NCBI GenBank assembly: GCA_019637095.1
Contig: JAHBWG010000022.1
Span: 39,805 to 103,804 of the forward strand
DNA length: 64,000 bases
Source: Sandaracinaceae bacterium
Lineage (GTDB): Bacteria > Myxococcota_A > Polyangia > Polyangiales > Sandaracinaceae
Direction: 5' to 3'
Shown here: positions 42,069 to 50,603 of the stretch, one piece after another
Position numbering within the stretch: the first letter of the stretch is position 1
Layout of the letters: every line of letters starts with the position of its first letter
Notes under the pieces: generated by a model
Told to the model about the DNA's origin: nothing
Seen by the model: only the letters and a program-made list of their open reading frames with translations
The model's database searches: none
Made by a program: the position numbers and the translations under genes

Positions 42069-43094
42069 ATGGACGTTCGATGGGCGATCGCGACGTTGCT
42101 CCTCCTCGCGAGTCCGGCGGCCGCGCAAGAGCGCGCGGCCGGCGCGGGCCGCGGCGCTCCGGCCCCCGCGCCCGGGCCGGAGGTCACCGAGGAAGGCACC
42201 TTCTACACCGTGCAGGCGGGCGACACGCTGAGCGAGATCGCGCTCCGGCTCGGCGTACCGATGCAAGACCTCTTGCTATTGAACGAAGGGCTGCGCCCGG
42301 ACCGGCTCTCCGTCGGCCAGCGCCTGCGGATCGGGTCGGGTCGCCGGCGGGTCGAGCACGTCGTGCGGACCGGCGACACGCTCGCGCGCCTCGCGACGTA
42401 CTACGAGGTCACGCTCCCCGAGCTGCGGCGGTGGAACCCTCGCGTGCGCGGCGACACGATCCGCGAGGGGCGCACGCTGCTCGTCTTCACCCCGCAGCCC
42501 GCGAGCCGCTCGCGCTCCGTCGGCTCGGCGAACCAAGGTCGCCTCGACGAGGCGGCTCACCTCCCGGAGCACCACCCCGGGATCCTCGTGCGCTTCCCGA
42601 CGCGCGCGTACGGGACCGACGAGACGATCCGCTGGCTGCTCGAGGCGGTCGACGCGGTGCGCAGCGAGGTGCCCGAGACGCCGCGGCTCGAGGTCGGGGA
42701 CCTCAGCCGCCGCGAAGGTGGCGCGCTGATGGGTCACCGCAGCCACACGTCGGGTCGCGACGCGGACGTCGCCTACTACCGTACGCGCTGCGCCGACGCG
42801 TGTCCGATGCGCACCGTCACCGCGAGCGAGCTCGACGTCGCGCGGCAGTGGCGCCTGTTCCGCCACTGGCTCGAGCGTGATCGCGTCGAGGCGATCTTCG
42901 TCGACCACGAGCTGCAGGAGGCGCTCTATCGGCACGCGGTCGCGGAGGGTGTGGATCGGCGCCTGCTCGACCGGTGGTTCCAGTACCCCCGAGAGGCGGA
43001 CAACCGCTACGGGATCATCCGCCACCACCCGCGCCACCAGAACCACTTCCACGTCCGCTTCGTCTGCCACGAGTCCGACGAGGAGTGCCGTTGA
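42069..43094 (+). CDS. mepA: LysM and MepA-type penicillin-insensitive murein endopeptidase
   Basis: A 341-aa exported peptidoglycan hydrolase. After the signal peptide (ends about residue 20) it has two LysM repeats (YTVQAGDTLSEIALRLGVPM and HVVRTGDTLARLATYYEVTL, about 46-135). The C-terminal half is the MepA metallopeptidase, with GHRSHTSGRDADVAYY near residue 226 and HHPRHQNHFHVRF near the end as zinc ligands. It should cut D-Ala-mDAP crosslinks in murein. LysM in front of MepA gives wall targeting. ATG 42069 is chosen; GTG 42054 is possible. Confidence 0.92.
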   Translation: MDVRWAIATLLLLASPAAAQERAAGAGRGAPAPAPGPEVTEEGTFYTVQAGDTLSEIALRLGVPMQDLLLLNEGLRPDRLSVGQRLRIGSGRRRVEHVVRTGDTLARLATYYEVTLPELRRWNPRVRGDTIREGRTLLVFTPQPASRSRSVGSANQGRLDEAAHLPEHHPGILVRFPTRAYGTDETIRWLLEAVDAVRSEVPETPRLEVGDLSRREGGALMGHRSHTSGRDADVAYYRTRCADACPMRTVTASELDVARQWRLFRHWLERDRVEAIFVDHELQEALYRHAVAEGVDRRLLDRWFQYPREADNRYGIIRHHPRHQNHFHVRFVCHESDEECR

Positions 43095-43103
43095 GCCGCG
43101 CGA

Positions 43104-44678
43104 TCACGCGCGAGGGGTGACCGGCACTGGACAGGGATCCGAGGCGGCGCGCGCCCAGGCCTCGATGACCGCCATCACGCGGAGCAGCCGCGCCTCGGCG
43201 AAGGGACGACCGACGACCTGCACGGCGATGGGGAGACCGACGCCCTCGGCCTCGACCTCGGCGGCGAGCCGATCGAGCCGGTCGCGGTGCCGGGTGCGCG
43301 GCGCATCGGTCGGCCGCGCGCGGGTGACGGGGACGACGCCGGCCGGGAAGCCGACCAGGTTGTAGCGGGCCGTCGCGCTGAACGCGGCGGCCGCGAGCCC
43401 GCGGCTCTTGCCGATCGGCACCGCGGGGACGACCGTGGCGGGGGCGAGCAGCACGTCGATGCTGGCTCGGTCGAAGCGCGCCAGCTCCGCGGCCTCGAGC
43501 GCGCGGCGGCGCGCGGCGAGCGCCCAGTAGTCGGCCACGCTGCGCCGGCGCGAAGCGGCGAGCAAGCCGCCCAGGCGTGCCTCGCCGGCGAACGGCAGCG
43601 CGTGGGAGGCGACGCGTCGGAGCGGCTCGGGGACGTACGAGGCCCAGAACAGCTCGCGCATGGTGTCCGCGATCGTGTCGCCGCGGAGCTGTCGCTGCGC
43701 GGTGACGAGGCCATCGCTCGAGACCGCCGCGACGTAGAGCGCGAGCACGTCGGGGTCGTCGTCGCGCGCGATCGGGACGAGCGTCGCGCCCGCGGCCTCG
43801 AGCGCGCCCGCCGCTTCGCGCACCGCGCGGCGCACGCTTGCGGATGCATCGAGAAAACCATCTTGCTCGCGCACGCCGACGCGCAGCCCCGCCGCGTCCG
43901 CCCGCTGGGCGACGAACGGGAGCGGCGGGACCTCGGGGTCGCGCTGCGCTTGCGCCGCCGGATCGAGCGCCTCGAGCGCGAGCTCGAGGTCGCGCACCGA
44001 GCGCGCGAGCGGCCCCACCTGGGCGCGGACGATCTCTTGTCCGGCGAGCAACGAGCGCACCCCGAGGCTGGACCAGCGGCGCGTCGTCGGCTTGAGCCCG
44101 ACCACGCCGCAGAACGCGGCTGGCGATCGGATCGAGCCGCCGAGGTCGGTGCCGAGGCCGAGCGGGCTGACGCCGCTCGCGACGAGGGCGGCCTCGCCGC
44201 CGCTCGAGCCGCCGGGCCCGTGCGTGGGCGCGTGCGGGTTGCGTGTCACGCCGTACCGCGGGTTGTCGCACTCCATCCCCGAGATCAGCGCCTGCGGTAC
44301 GTTCGACTTGCCGAGCAGGACCATCCCCGCCTCGCGGGCGACCGCGACGACGACCGCGTCCTCGGTCGCGACGCGGTCCGCGTGTCGGCGCAGGCCGAGC
44401 GTGCTCGGTAGCCCGCGCACGTCGAGGTTCTCCTTCACCGTGAACGGCACGCCGTGGAGCGGCCCCCGCGCGCGCCCGGCCGCGCGCTCGCGGTCCGCTC
44501 GCTCCGCTTCGCGGCACGCCTCGTCCCAGCGCGGGATCGCGAGGCCGTTGACGATCGGTTCCGTCGCCGCCGCGCGCGCGCGCAGGGCCTCCACGATCTC
44601 GAGGGAGGCGAGCCGCCCGCTCCCGAGCGCTTCGGCGAGCGCGCTCGCGTCGAGCGCCCAGATCGGTCGGTCGCTCAC
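43104..44678 (-). CDS. amidase (amidase-signature family)
   Basis: A 524-aa amidase-signature hydrolase with its Ser-cisSer-Lys triad: Lys 82 in VKENLD, Ser 158 in GGSSGG and the nucleophile Ser 182 in GTDLGGSIRSPA. Length and helix order fit family members acting on fatty-acid or aryl amides rather than GatA, and no gatB/gatC is nearby. The GTG at 44678 overlaps the hydrolase stop (GTGA). It is the last gene of an SDR-hydrolase-amidase operon, so a shared catabolic pathway is plausible; the substrate is unknown. Confidence 0.92.
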   Translation of the reverse strand: MSDRPIWALDASALAEALGSGRLASLEIVEALRARAAATEPIVNGLAIPRWDEACREAERADRERAAGRARGPLHGVPFTVKENLDVRGLPSTLGLRRHADRVATEDAVVVAVAREAGMVLLGKSNVPQALISGMECDNPRYGVTRNPHAPTHGPGGSSGGEAALVASGVSPLGLGTDLGGSIRSPAAFCGVVGLKPTTRRWSSLGVRSLLAGQEIVRAQVGPLARSVRDLELALEALDPAAQAQRDPEVPPLPFVAQRADAAGLRVGVREQDGFLDASASVRRAVREAAGALEAAGATLVPIARDDDPDVLALYVAAVSSDGLVTAQRQLRGDTIADTMRELFWASYVPEPLRRVASHALPFAGEARLGGLLAASRRRSVADYWALAARRRALEAAELARFDRASIDVLLAPATVVPAVPIGKSRGLAAAAFSATARYNLVGFPAGVVPVTRARPTDAPRTRHRDRLDRLAAEVEAEGVGLPIAVQVVGRPFAEARLLRVMAVIEAWARAASDPCPVPVTPRA

Positions 44679-45691
44679 CTCGCCACGATCTCGTCGATCC
44701 ACGCGACCACGTCGTCGACGAAGCGCGGCACGTGATCGACGACCATGTAGTGCGGCAGGTCGGGATAGACCCGCAGCTGCTTGGGCCCGGGGAGCCGATC
44801 GAACAGATCGTGCACGAGGTCTTGCGGGAAGATCGTGTCGCGGCCCGCGTGCAGCAAGAGGATCGGCGCGTCGATCGCCTCGACCGGCCGCGCGAGCTTC
44901 GCGCTCGACAGCGACGCGAGCGTGCGCAGGCGGATGAAGGGCACGACGCTGGGGTCGGCGTAGATCACCTCGCGGGCCGAGCCGAGCCCCTCCACGCGCT
45001 CGCGGGCGAGGTCGAGGTAGGCCGTCAGGGGCACGGGGAGCTCGGGCAGCACGCGCGCGACGCGGCGCAGCGTGGGCGCGAGCGCGTGGCTGACGGACAC
45101 GGGCAGGCGGGTGAGGCGCAGGCTCGTCGGGTCCGCGAGGTCGGCCGCGTTGTGGCAGATCGCGCCGGCGATCGGGCCGCCGCGCGCGGCGTAGTAGAGC
45201 GCGGTGATCCCGCCCTGGCTCGAGCCGGCCACGAAGACGGGGGCGCCGTGGCGCGCGCGCGCGTGCGCGACGACGCGCGCGAGGTCGTCGACGAGCTCGT
45301 CCATCGTGTAGCTGCCGCGGCGGCCCCCGCTCGCGCCGTGTCCGCGCGGGTCGTAGCCGATGGCGCGCACGCCGCGCGCGGCGAGGGCGGCGAGCAGCTC
45401 GGCGTAGAGGAGCGCGTACGCGTTCGTGCCAGGCGCGAACACGACGGTCGGCGTCGCGCCCGAGGGCCGCGCGCCGGTGGGCTCGAAGCGCTCGAGCTGG
45501 AGCGCGGGGCCGCGCTCGTCTGCCTCGAGCCGCTCCGGGGCGGAGAGGCGCGCCGGGCTCGGCTGGCCGCGCGCCGCATACACGGCGTCGAGCCGCGCGA
45601 GCAGCGCGTCGCGCGGCTCCGGCTGGCGACCGCGCTGCGACTGCCGCCAGAACGCGCGCACGACGTCGCCCGGGCGGGCGCGCTCAGCCAC
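44675..45691 (-). CDS. alpha/beta hydrolase (monoacylglycerol-lipase-like)
   Basis: A 338-aa alpha/beta hydrolase. Nucleophile elbow FVAGSSQGGITALYY, oxyanion-region YDPRGHGASGGRRGS, acid in LLHAGRDTIFP and His in DLPHYMVVDH near the C-terminus. The lid region suits esters or lipids. No export signal is seen, so it is cytosolic. It begins at GTG 45691 inside the last 8 bp of the SDR gene and overlaps the amidase by 4 bp. Confidence 0.9.
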   Translation of the reverse strand: MAERARPGDVVRAFWRQSQRGRQPEPRDALLARLDAVYAARGQPSPARLSAPERLEADERGPALQLERFEPTGARPSGATPTVVFAPGTNAYALLYAELLAALAARGVRAIGYDPRGHGASGGRRGSYTMDELVDDLARVVAHARARHGAPVFVAGSSQGGITALYYAARGGPIAGAICHNAADLADPTSLRLTRLPVSVSHALAPTLRRVARVLPELPVPLTAYLDLARERVEGLGSAREVIYADPSVVPFIRLRTLASLSSAKLARPVEAIDAPILLLHAGRDTIFPQDLVHDLFDRLPGPKQLRVYPDLPHYMVVDHVPRFVDDVVAWIDEIVAR

Positions 45692-46499
45692 GCGGCGCCT
45701 CCGTGCGGAACCGGCGCACGCGCCGGAAGTAGCGCAGGCTCAGCGCGTCGACGAGGCGCGGGCTCAGCCGCTCGAGCGCGCGCAGCGCCCGCGCGTGGCC
45801 CGTGATGACGACCTCGGCGCGATTCTTCGCGACGCCCTCGAGGAGCTCGCGCGCGCACGCGTCGGGCGCCATGCCGCGGGGCCACATCGCGAGGACCGCG
45901 TCGCGATCGAAGCCGACGATCGGGCTCGTCGCGTAGATCGGCGTCGCGACGGTCCCCGGGCACACCACGGTCACCTTGACGCCGAGATCCGCGGCCTCGG
46001 CGCGCAGCGCCCGCGAGAGCCCGACGACCGCCCACTTGCTCGTCGTGTAGGAGATCTCACCCGGCAGCGGGACGAGGCCGGCCACGGAAGCGACGTTGAC
46101 GATGTGGCCGGAGCGCTGCCGCGCCATGATCGGGTAGGCGGCGAGGACGCCGTTGACGACGCCGCCGAGGTTCACGTCGATCACGCGATCCCAGTCCGCG
46201 GGCGAGAAGTCCCGCGCCTCGCCGCCGACGCCGATGCCCGCGTTGCTGAAGAGGTAGTCGAGCCGACCCTCGGCCTCGACGGTCGCCTCGATCGCCCTGT
46301 GCACGCCGGCGCGGTCGGTCACGTCGAGCCCGACCGCGCGCGCGCCGATCGCGCGCGCCTCGCGCGTGACGGTCGCGGTGTCGCGATCGCTCATCGTGAC
46401 GCGCGCGCCTCGGGCGGCGAGCTGGCGCGAGAGCGCGAGGCCGATGCCCGACGCCGCGCCCGTGAGGAACGCCACCCGGTTCGAGAAGGTGTTCTGCAA
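45684..46499 (-). CDS. short-chain dehydrogenase/reductase
   Basis: A 271-aa classical SDR: NAD(P)-binding TGAASGIG (residues 13-20), NAGIG (86-90) and the catalytic Ser138-Tyr151-Lys155 (YTTSK). The C-terminus is basic. A typical oxidoreductase of alcohol or keto groups. TTG 46499 is chosen since GGGAGG lies 6-11 bases upstream and the binding motif then sits at its usual place. It leads the operon with the hydrolase and amidase. Confidence 0.9.
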   Translation of the reverse strand: MQNTFSNRVAFLTGAASGIGLALSRQLAARGARVTMSDRDTATVTREARAIGARAVGLDVTDRAGVHRAIEATVEAEGRLDYLFSNAGIGVGGEARDFSPADWDRVIDVNLGGVVNGVLAAYPIMARQRSGHIVNVASVAGLVPLPGEISYTTSKWAVVGLSRALRAEAADLGVKVTVVCPGTVATPIYATSPIVGFDRDAVLAMWPRGMAPDACARELLEGVAKNRAEVVITGHARALRALERLSPRLVDALSLRYFRRVRRFRTEAPRG

Positions 46500-46592
46500 C
46501 GCGCCTCCCGCGCGCAGGGTACCGCACGCTGACCGATCTGCGCCCTCGGTCGAGCCGAGGGCACGCTCGTGGGGGTATGCTCGCGGCCACCA

Positions 46593-46994
46593 ATGCGGAC
46601 GCTCGCCCTCGCCCTCGTGCTCTCGGTCCCCTCGCTCGCCGCCGCGGACGTCCCCGCGCCGCCCGGCTACGTCGAGGCCTGCACCCTCGCGAACCATCAG
46701 CGCGAGGGCGCGCGCTGCGCCGAGTGCGCGACCTGGCACAGCGACCAGCGCCGCTGCCCGGACCGCAGCGAGCTCGCGGGGATGACGATGTGCTGCCGCA
46801 CGCGCGGGGCCTCGGTGTGGACGGAGATCTGGTGCGAAGGCGGCTGCGCCGAGGAGGCGCCCGCCGCGCCCGCGGAGCCGACGCGCGAGGCGGCGACGAC
46901 GCCGCCGGAGGGAGGCGGCTGCTCCGCGTCGGTCCCCCGCGCCTCCGCGCCCCTCAATCTGATCGCGCTCGCCCTCGTGCGGAGGCGCCGGTGA
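46593..46994 (+). CDS. small secreted Cys-rich protein with MYXO-CTERM-like tail
   Basis: A 133-aa protein: signal peptide (ends AAADVP, about residue 19), a 70-residue Cys-rich domain (CTLANHQREGARCAEC, RRCPDRS, MTMCCRTRG, WCEGGCAE) with up to ten Cys, a Pro/Thr linker, then GGGCS, a short hydrophobic segment and terminal RRRR. The end fits the MYXO-CTERM plan of Cys, helix and basic cluster. Probably surface-anchored; function unknown. It overlaps the next gene (GTGA). Confidence 0.75.
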   Translation: MRTLALALVLSVPSLAAADVPAPPGYVEACTLANHQREGARCAECATWHSDQRRCPDRSELAGMTMCCRTRGASVWTEIWCEGGCAEEAPAAPAEPTREAATTPPEGGGCSASVPRASAPLNLIALALVRRRR

Positions 46995-47398
46995 GCGCGA
47001 TCCCCGAGGCGGTGGTGGCGGCGGTGGTCGCGGACGTCTCGGCGCGCATGGCGGAGCCCGCGTACGCGCAGCTCGCGATCGGCGAGGTCGTCTCCTCGCA
47101 CCCGGCCGCGGGGCAGTACATCGGCGCGCACGCCGACACGCTCGGCGGGGGTGAGGGCGTGATGCAGACGGTCTTCCACGCGCACGTGATCGACGAGTGC
47201 TTCACGCGCCACCGAGGGCGCGCGACCCGCGCCGTCGGGTTCCGCGAGCTCGACGCGGCGGTGAGGGCGACCCTCGACCCGGCCGCGACGCTGAGCGCGC
47301 GGCAGCCGGCGATCGCGAGCTACGTCGCCTCCAACGCCGAGGGCGCGGCGCAACTTCGCTTGCTCGCGCTCTTCGCGCTCGCCCTGGATCGCGCGTGA
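46991..47398 (+). CDS. small helical protein of unknown function
   Basis: A 135-aa soluble protein, mainly helical, with AYAQLAIGEVVSSHPAAGQY and VFHAHVIDECFTRHRG. I do not recognise the family. Its start overlaps the previous stop (GTGA) and its stop overlaps the next start (GTGA), which supports both ends. Transcribed in a four-base-overlap chain with its neighbours. Confidence 0.65.
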   Translation: MSAIPEAVVAAVVADVSARMAEPAYAQLAIGEVVSSHPAAGQYIGAHADTLGGGEGVMQTVFHAHVIDECFTRHRGRATRAVGFRELDAAVRATLDPAATLSARQPAIASYVASNAEGAAQLRLLALFALALDRA

Positions 47399-48096
47399 TC
47401 GAGCTCGCGGTCACCTGCTCGCGGTGCGACGCCCGCGCGGTCCACGGGGTCGGCGCGGTGCTCCTCGATCGAGACGCGCTCGAGGGCGCGGACGACGAGG
47501 CGGCGTGGACGCGGGCGGTCTACGTGCCGGTGTCGCTCGCGTGCCCGTCGTGCGGCGCGCTCGACGCACACCGGGTCGAGCCCGCGAGCGGCCGCGCGCT
47601 GGTGGTCGACGGGGAGCACGTGCGCGAGGGGCGCGCCGCGCTCTCCGACGGAACGCCGATCTACACGCCGAGCGAGGGCCTCGCGCGGCTCGCCGCCCAC
47701 GCCGACGCGCACCCCGACGACCCGCAGGGCTGGCGCGCGCTCGGGAACTTCGCGTTGCGCGCGGGCCGCGCGGACGAGGCGCTCGCGGCGTGGCGTCGCG
47801 GCGCCGAGCTCGACGGAGAGCTCGAGTGCGCGCTGAACGTGGCGGTCGACGCGGTCGCGCGGGAGGACGCGAGCGCGCCCGCGCTCCTCTGCCGCGCCCT
47901 CGAGCGCGTCGTCTTCGGGCAGCCCGGGCGCCGATCGCTCCAGAGCGCCCACCTCGCCGAGCTCGTCCGGCGCTCGCGCGCGCCGCTGGCGCTCGCGCTC
48001 GATGGCGAGCCCGTGGACGTCGCGCGGGTCCGCGACTGGTCGGGCCTCGGCGAGCGCCTCGCGCGCGCGCGGCAGGTCCGGGCGAGCCCGCGCTGA
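47395..48096 (+). CDS. TPR-containing protein with N-terminal zinc-ribbon-like part
   Basis: A 233-aa protein. Cys pairs at about residues 8-11 (CSRC) and 51-54 (CPSC) suggest a zinc ribbon. A linker is followed by a TPR-like region (about 100-150, NFALRAGRADEALAAWRRGA). No catalytic motif. Start GTG 47395 overlaps the preceding stop. Last of the chain from 46593. Confidence 0.68.
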   Translation: MIELAVTCSRCDARAVHGVGAVLLDRDALEGADDEAAWTRAVYVPVSLACPSCGALDAHRVEPASGRALVVDGEHVREGRAALSDGTPIYTPSEGLARLAAHADAHPDDPQGWRALGNFALRAGRADEALAAWRRGAELDGELECALNVAVDAVAREDASAPALLCRALERVVFGQPGRRSLQSAHLAELVRRSRAPLALALDGEPVDVARVRDWSGLGERLARARQVRASPR

Positions 48097-48112
48097 GGGC
48101 CTGTCCAGACCC

Positions 48113-48283
48113 TCAGAGCTTGAAGAGCGAGCCGAGCGAGCGGCGGTTCGCCGTGCGCCGGTCGCCGATCGCGGCGCGCCGCGGCGCCTCGCGGCGCTCC
48201 GCCGCGGCGCGCCGCTCGGTGGGCGCCTCGTAGCTCGCGAGCCGCCAGGTCTTCGAAGGTTGGTTGAAGGGCGTGTCTTCCAT
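48113..48283 (-). CDS. small Arg-rich protein of 56 aa
   Basis: The ATG at 48283 opens a 57-codon frame closed at 48113. The product begins MEDTPFNQPSKTWRLASYE, is rich in Arg, Ala and Glu (ERRAAAERREAPRRAA), and ends LGSLFKL. Codon third positions are strongly G/C, as in real genes here. It is below the usual length cutoff and could be missed by callers. A small nucleic-acid or membrane-surface binding role is a guess. No homologue is known to me. Confidence 0.5.
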   Translation of the reverse strand: MEDTPFNQPSKTWRLASYEAPTERRAAAERREAPRRAAIGDRRTANRRSLGSLFKL

Positions 48284-48331
48284 AGTGGGTGATTGTCACC
48301 AAATGTGCGCCGTTCGCAAGAAACAGCGCAG

Positions 48332-48351
48332 CCCCATCGCTCGCGATGGGG
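48332..48351. repeat. hairpin CCCCATCG-CTCG-CGATGGGG
   Basis: A perfect 8-bp stem with a 4-base loop. A near-copy (CCCATCGC/GCGATGGG with a 3-base loop) occurs at 58999-59017. No T-run follows on either strand, so a terminator is uncertain. Confidence 0.5.
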
Positions 48352-48470
48352 AGGGTTTGGACGTCGCCGATCACGATCATGTCAACGATCGTCAGGCGGC
48401 GCGGCGGGAGGGCACCGCGTGGACGTGGTCGTTGACGTGGTCGTGAACGGCGACGTGGACGCGACGCGCA

Positions 48471-48550
48471 CTCTCCTCGCCTCCGGGTCTCGTCGCCTCC
48501 CGTTTCTCACGGCAGACGAGGAGAGACGAGGAGGGTTGGCACGTTGGGAC
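48471..48550. repeat. dispersed intergenic repeat, copy 1
   Basis: About 80 bases starting CTCTCCTCGC and ending GTTGGCACGTTGGGAC align with 50604-50696, with scattered changes and indels. Both lie next to the 3' ends of minus-strand genes. Arms of the kind TCTCCTCGTCTC/GAGACGA fold back on each other. Confidence 0.6.
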
Positions 48551-48565
48551 AACCCCTCCGGCAAC

Positions 48566-49756
48566 TCAGATCAGGATGACGTCGCAAGGGAACGTCGCCT
48601 CGAGCGTCGCGCCGGGGGTGCGCTGGAGCCGCTCGCACGACTCGCCGCGCAGCTCGATGTGCGTCGCGTCGAGCACGTTCCAGCCGTCGGGGTCGTCGCA
48701 CGGGATCGGCGTGCCGTTGAGGATGACCGTCCCCGTGCAGGCGAGGTCGAGGTCTTGGATCATCCCGGTGAGCGTCACGACGCAGCTGAGCTCGCCGCCG
48801 ATGATGGCGGTGAGCGCGGCGCGCAGGCCCGCGTCGTCGCCGGCGACCCAGTACTCGGCGTCCGGGTCGCCCGCGCGGCGGCCGAGGCCCGCGTTGGCGA
48901 CGTCCTGCAGGTGCGCCGCGGATACGTCGCGTCCCACGCTGATCACGTAGGTGCGCACGCCGGCGCGGTAGGCGCGCTCGACCGCGGCGATCGCCTGCGG
49001 CTGCCCCGTCTGCGGGTTGGGGACGGCGCAGGTGTCGGGCTCGCCGTCGGTCGCGAGGATGAAGATCGTCGGGTCATCCGTCGGGTCCGGGACCATCGAG
49101 AGGCGGGTCAGCACCGCGTCGACGCTCTCGCCCGTCGGCGTCTCGCTGAGCGGGGAGGCGGGGCCGTAGACCGCCTGGATCGCGGCGTAGTTGTCGATCG
49201 CCGGCGGCACGTACTCGACGGACGGACACATCCCGACCGGCATGCCGTCGCGGAACGTCGCGGAGTACAGGGCGAGGCCGAAGCGCACCTGGGACTCGAG
49301 CGCGGCGATGAAGCCGTCCGGGCGCGCGAGCAGCGAGTCGCGCAGCGCGTCCCAACGGTTCGAGTCGCCGAAGCGCTCGGTCATGCTCCCGGACTGATCG
49401 ACGATGACGACGACCGTCGGCGTGACGCGGTTGGCCTGCACGCGCACGTCGGCGCAGATGAACGAGGTGTCGACGAGGCCGCCCGCGTCGCGGTGGAAGA
49501 CGTCGCAAAGGCCGTTGTCGTTGCAGCGCCCGCCCGGGCAGTCTCCGGGGCGCAAGGGATCGCAGTCGCGGGTGCACACGCCCGCGGCGGCGCAGTAGTA
49601 GCCGGCGGGGCACGTCTCCCCGGACGAGCAGTCGCGCCCGCAGTCGGGCGGCGGGTTGGCGCGCGCGCACACGCCGCCCGGTTGATGCGGGCTCGAGCCG
49701 CAGCTGCAGCCCACCACGAAGAGAAGTGCCGCGAGGGCTCCGAGTGCGCGTCTCAT
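48566..49756 (-). CDS. vWA-domain lipoprotein with Cys-rich N-terminal part
   Basis: A 396-aa lipoprotein (LFVVGCSCG, Cys about residue 17). A Cys-rich stretch (about 20-85; CSSGETCPAGYYC and TRDCDPLRPGDCPGGRC) precedes a von Willebrand A domain with an intact MIDAS start (VVVIVDQSGSM, about 112) and FILATDGEPDT later. vWA domains bind metal and protein ligands, here probably at the cell surface. The C-terminal 80 residues form another Cys-containing domain (SCVVTLTGMI, LDLACTG). Start ATG 49756. Confidence 0.88.
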   Translation of the reverse strand: MRRALGALAALLFVVGCSCGSSPHQPGGVCARANPPPDCGRDCSSGETCPAGYYCAAAGVCTRDCDPLRPGDCPGGRCNDNGLCDVFHRDAGGLVDTSFICADVRVQANRVTPTVVVIVDQSGSMTERFGDSNRWDALRDSLLARPDGFIAALESQVRFGLALYSATFRDGMPVGMCPSVEYVPPAIDNYAAIQAVYGPASPLSETPTGESVDAVLTRLSMVPDPTDDPTIFILATDGEPDTCAVPNPQTGQPQAIAAVERAYRAGVRTYVISVGRDVSAAHLQDVANAGLGRRAGDPDAEYWVAGDDAGLRAALTAIIGGELSCVVTLTGMIQDLDLACTGTVILNGTPIPCDDPDGWNVLDATHIELRGESCERLQRTPGATLEATFPCDVILI

Positions 49757-49872
49757 CACGCCATCATAGTGCAACTGCGAGGCCGCCTGCTTCCGTGGGA
49801 GCTTCCCCGACAGGGGCCCGCGCCTCGCGCGCGCAGTGCGGGCGGGCGGAGCCTGCGCTGCTCCGGCAGGCG

Positions 49873-50514
49873 TCACTCGGCGTCGAGCCGGCGGTGGCTC
49901 AGCGTGGTCAGGATCAGCCGGTAGCCGAACCACGCGTTCTCCCACACGACGGTCTGCGGCGGGGCGTCGCCGCCGAGGCCGCCCTCGTAGCGCGCGCGCA
50001 AGACGCCCGGCGGCCGGTCGTCGAGGCGTCGGAAGGTGCGCTCGAGGAGGCGCCCGCCCTCCCAGCGCTCGACGATCTCCTCGCCGTCGCGGGCTTCGCG
50101 GTGCTCTCCGTCGGGCAGCGGCCCGGCGAGCCCGCGGAACCACACGCGCTGCACGTCGTGCAGCATGAACTCGGCGGGGAAGGGGAGCGGCTCGGGCAGG
50201 TGCGACTCGAGCTCGACGGCGTCGCCCTCGTGCGTGAGCGCGAAGCCGCGCCCGCCGTGCGGGCCGAAACCGACGAGCACCATGCGGTCGGCCGTGCGCT
50301 GCAGCACGGCGCGGAACTCCTGCGTCCCCTCGGGGTACTCGGTCCGCACCCGCTGCTCGAGGGCGAACGCGTCCCCGAGGCCGGCCGGCGAGACGAGCGT
50401 GGCCGGCGCGGCGAGCGCGCCCGGGTACTCGGGCGGTGGCCCGTCCGGCCGGCGCCCGTGGCCGGACGCGCCGCACGAGGCGAGCGTCAGAGCGAGCAGG
50501 GTGCGCGCGAGCAT
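49873..50514 (-). CDS. DUF3261-like lipoprotein
   Basis: A 213-aa lipoprotein with a short signal ending TLASCGA (Cys about residue 14). The core resembles DUF3261: AVLQRTADRMVLVGFGPHGG followed by FALTHEGDAVELESHLPEP. The family is linked to aryl-polyene-type and other lipid-export clusters, but no such genes are near. The family call rests on pattern. Confidence 0.65.
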   Translation of the reverse strand: MLARTLLALTLASCGASGHGRRPDGPPPEYPGALAAPATLVSPAGLGDAFALEQRVRTEYPEGTQEFRAVLQRTADRMVLVGFGPHGGRGFALTHEGDAVELESHLPEPLPFPAEFMLHDVQRVWFRGLAGPLPDGEHREARDGEEIVERWEGGRLLERTFRRLDDRPPGVLRARYEGGLGGDAPPQTVVWENAWFGYRLILTTLSHRRLDAE

Positions 50515-50603
50515 GTCGAGGCGTAGCCGACGCGCTCGCGCCCGACCAGCCCGCGCGCCCCGAGGCTCGAAGACGGTCGGACCCACCGAGCGCCGTGGGC
50601 GCC

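Larger units (their letters stand above)
48284..48565. other. 282-bp non-coding stretch with a hairpin and a dispersed repeat
   Basis: No gene is seen. It holds an 8-bp hairpin (CCCCATCG-CTCG-CGATGGGG, 48332-48351) and, near its right end, one copy of a repeat also found at 50604-50696. Promoters for the small Arg-rich gene would lie here. Confidence 0.55.

Noticed and set aside
43104..44678. Assignment of the amidase as GatA of the tRNA amidotransferase
   Set aside because: No gatB/gatC nearby, and its operon partners are an SDR and a hydrolase; a general amidase is the safer call.
48534..48550. TTGGCACGTTGG resembling a sigma-54 promoter (TGGCACG-N4-TTGC)
   Set aside because: The -12 part is missing and the site lies in the dispersed repeat; it is not correctly spaced before any gene.
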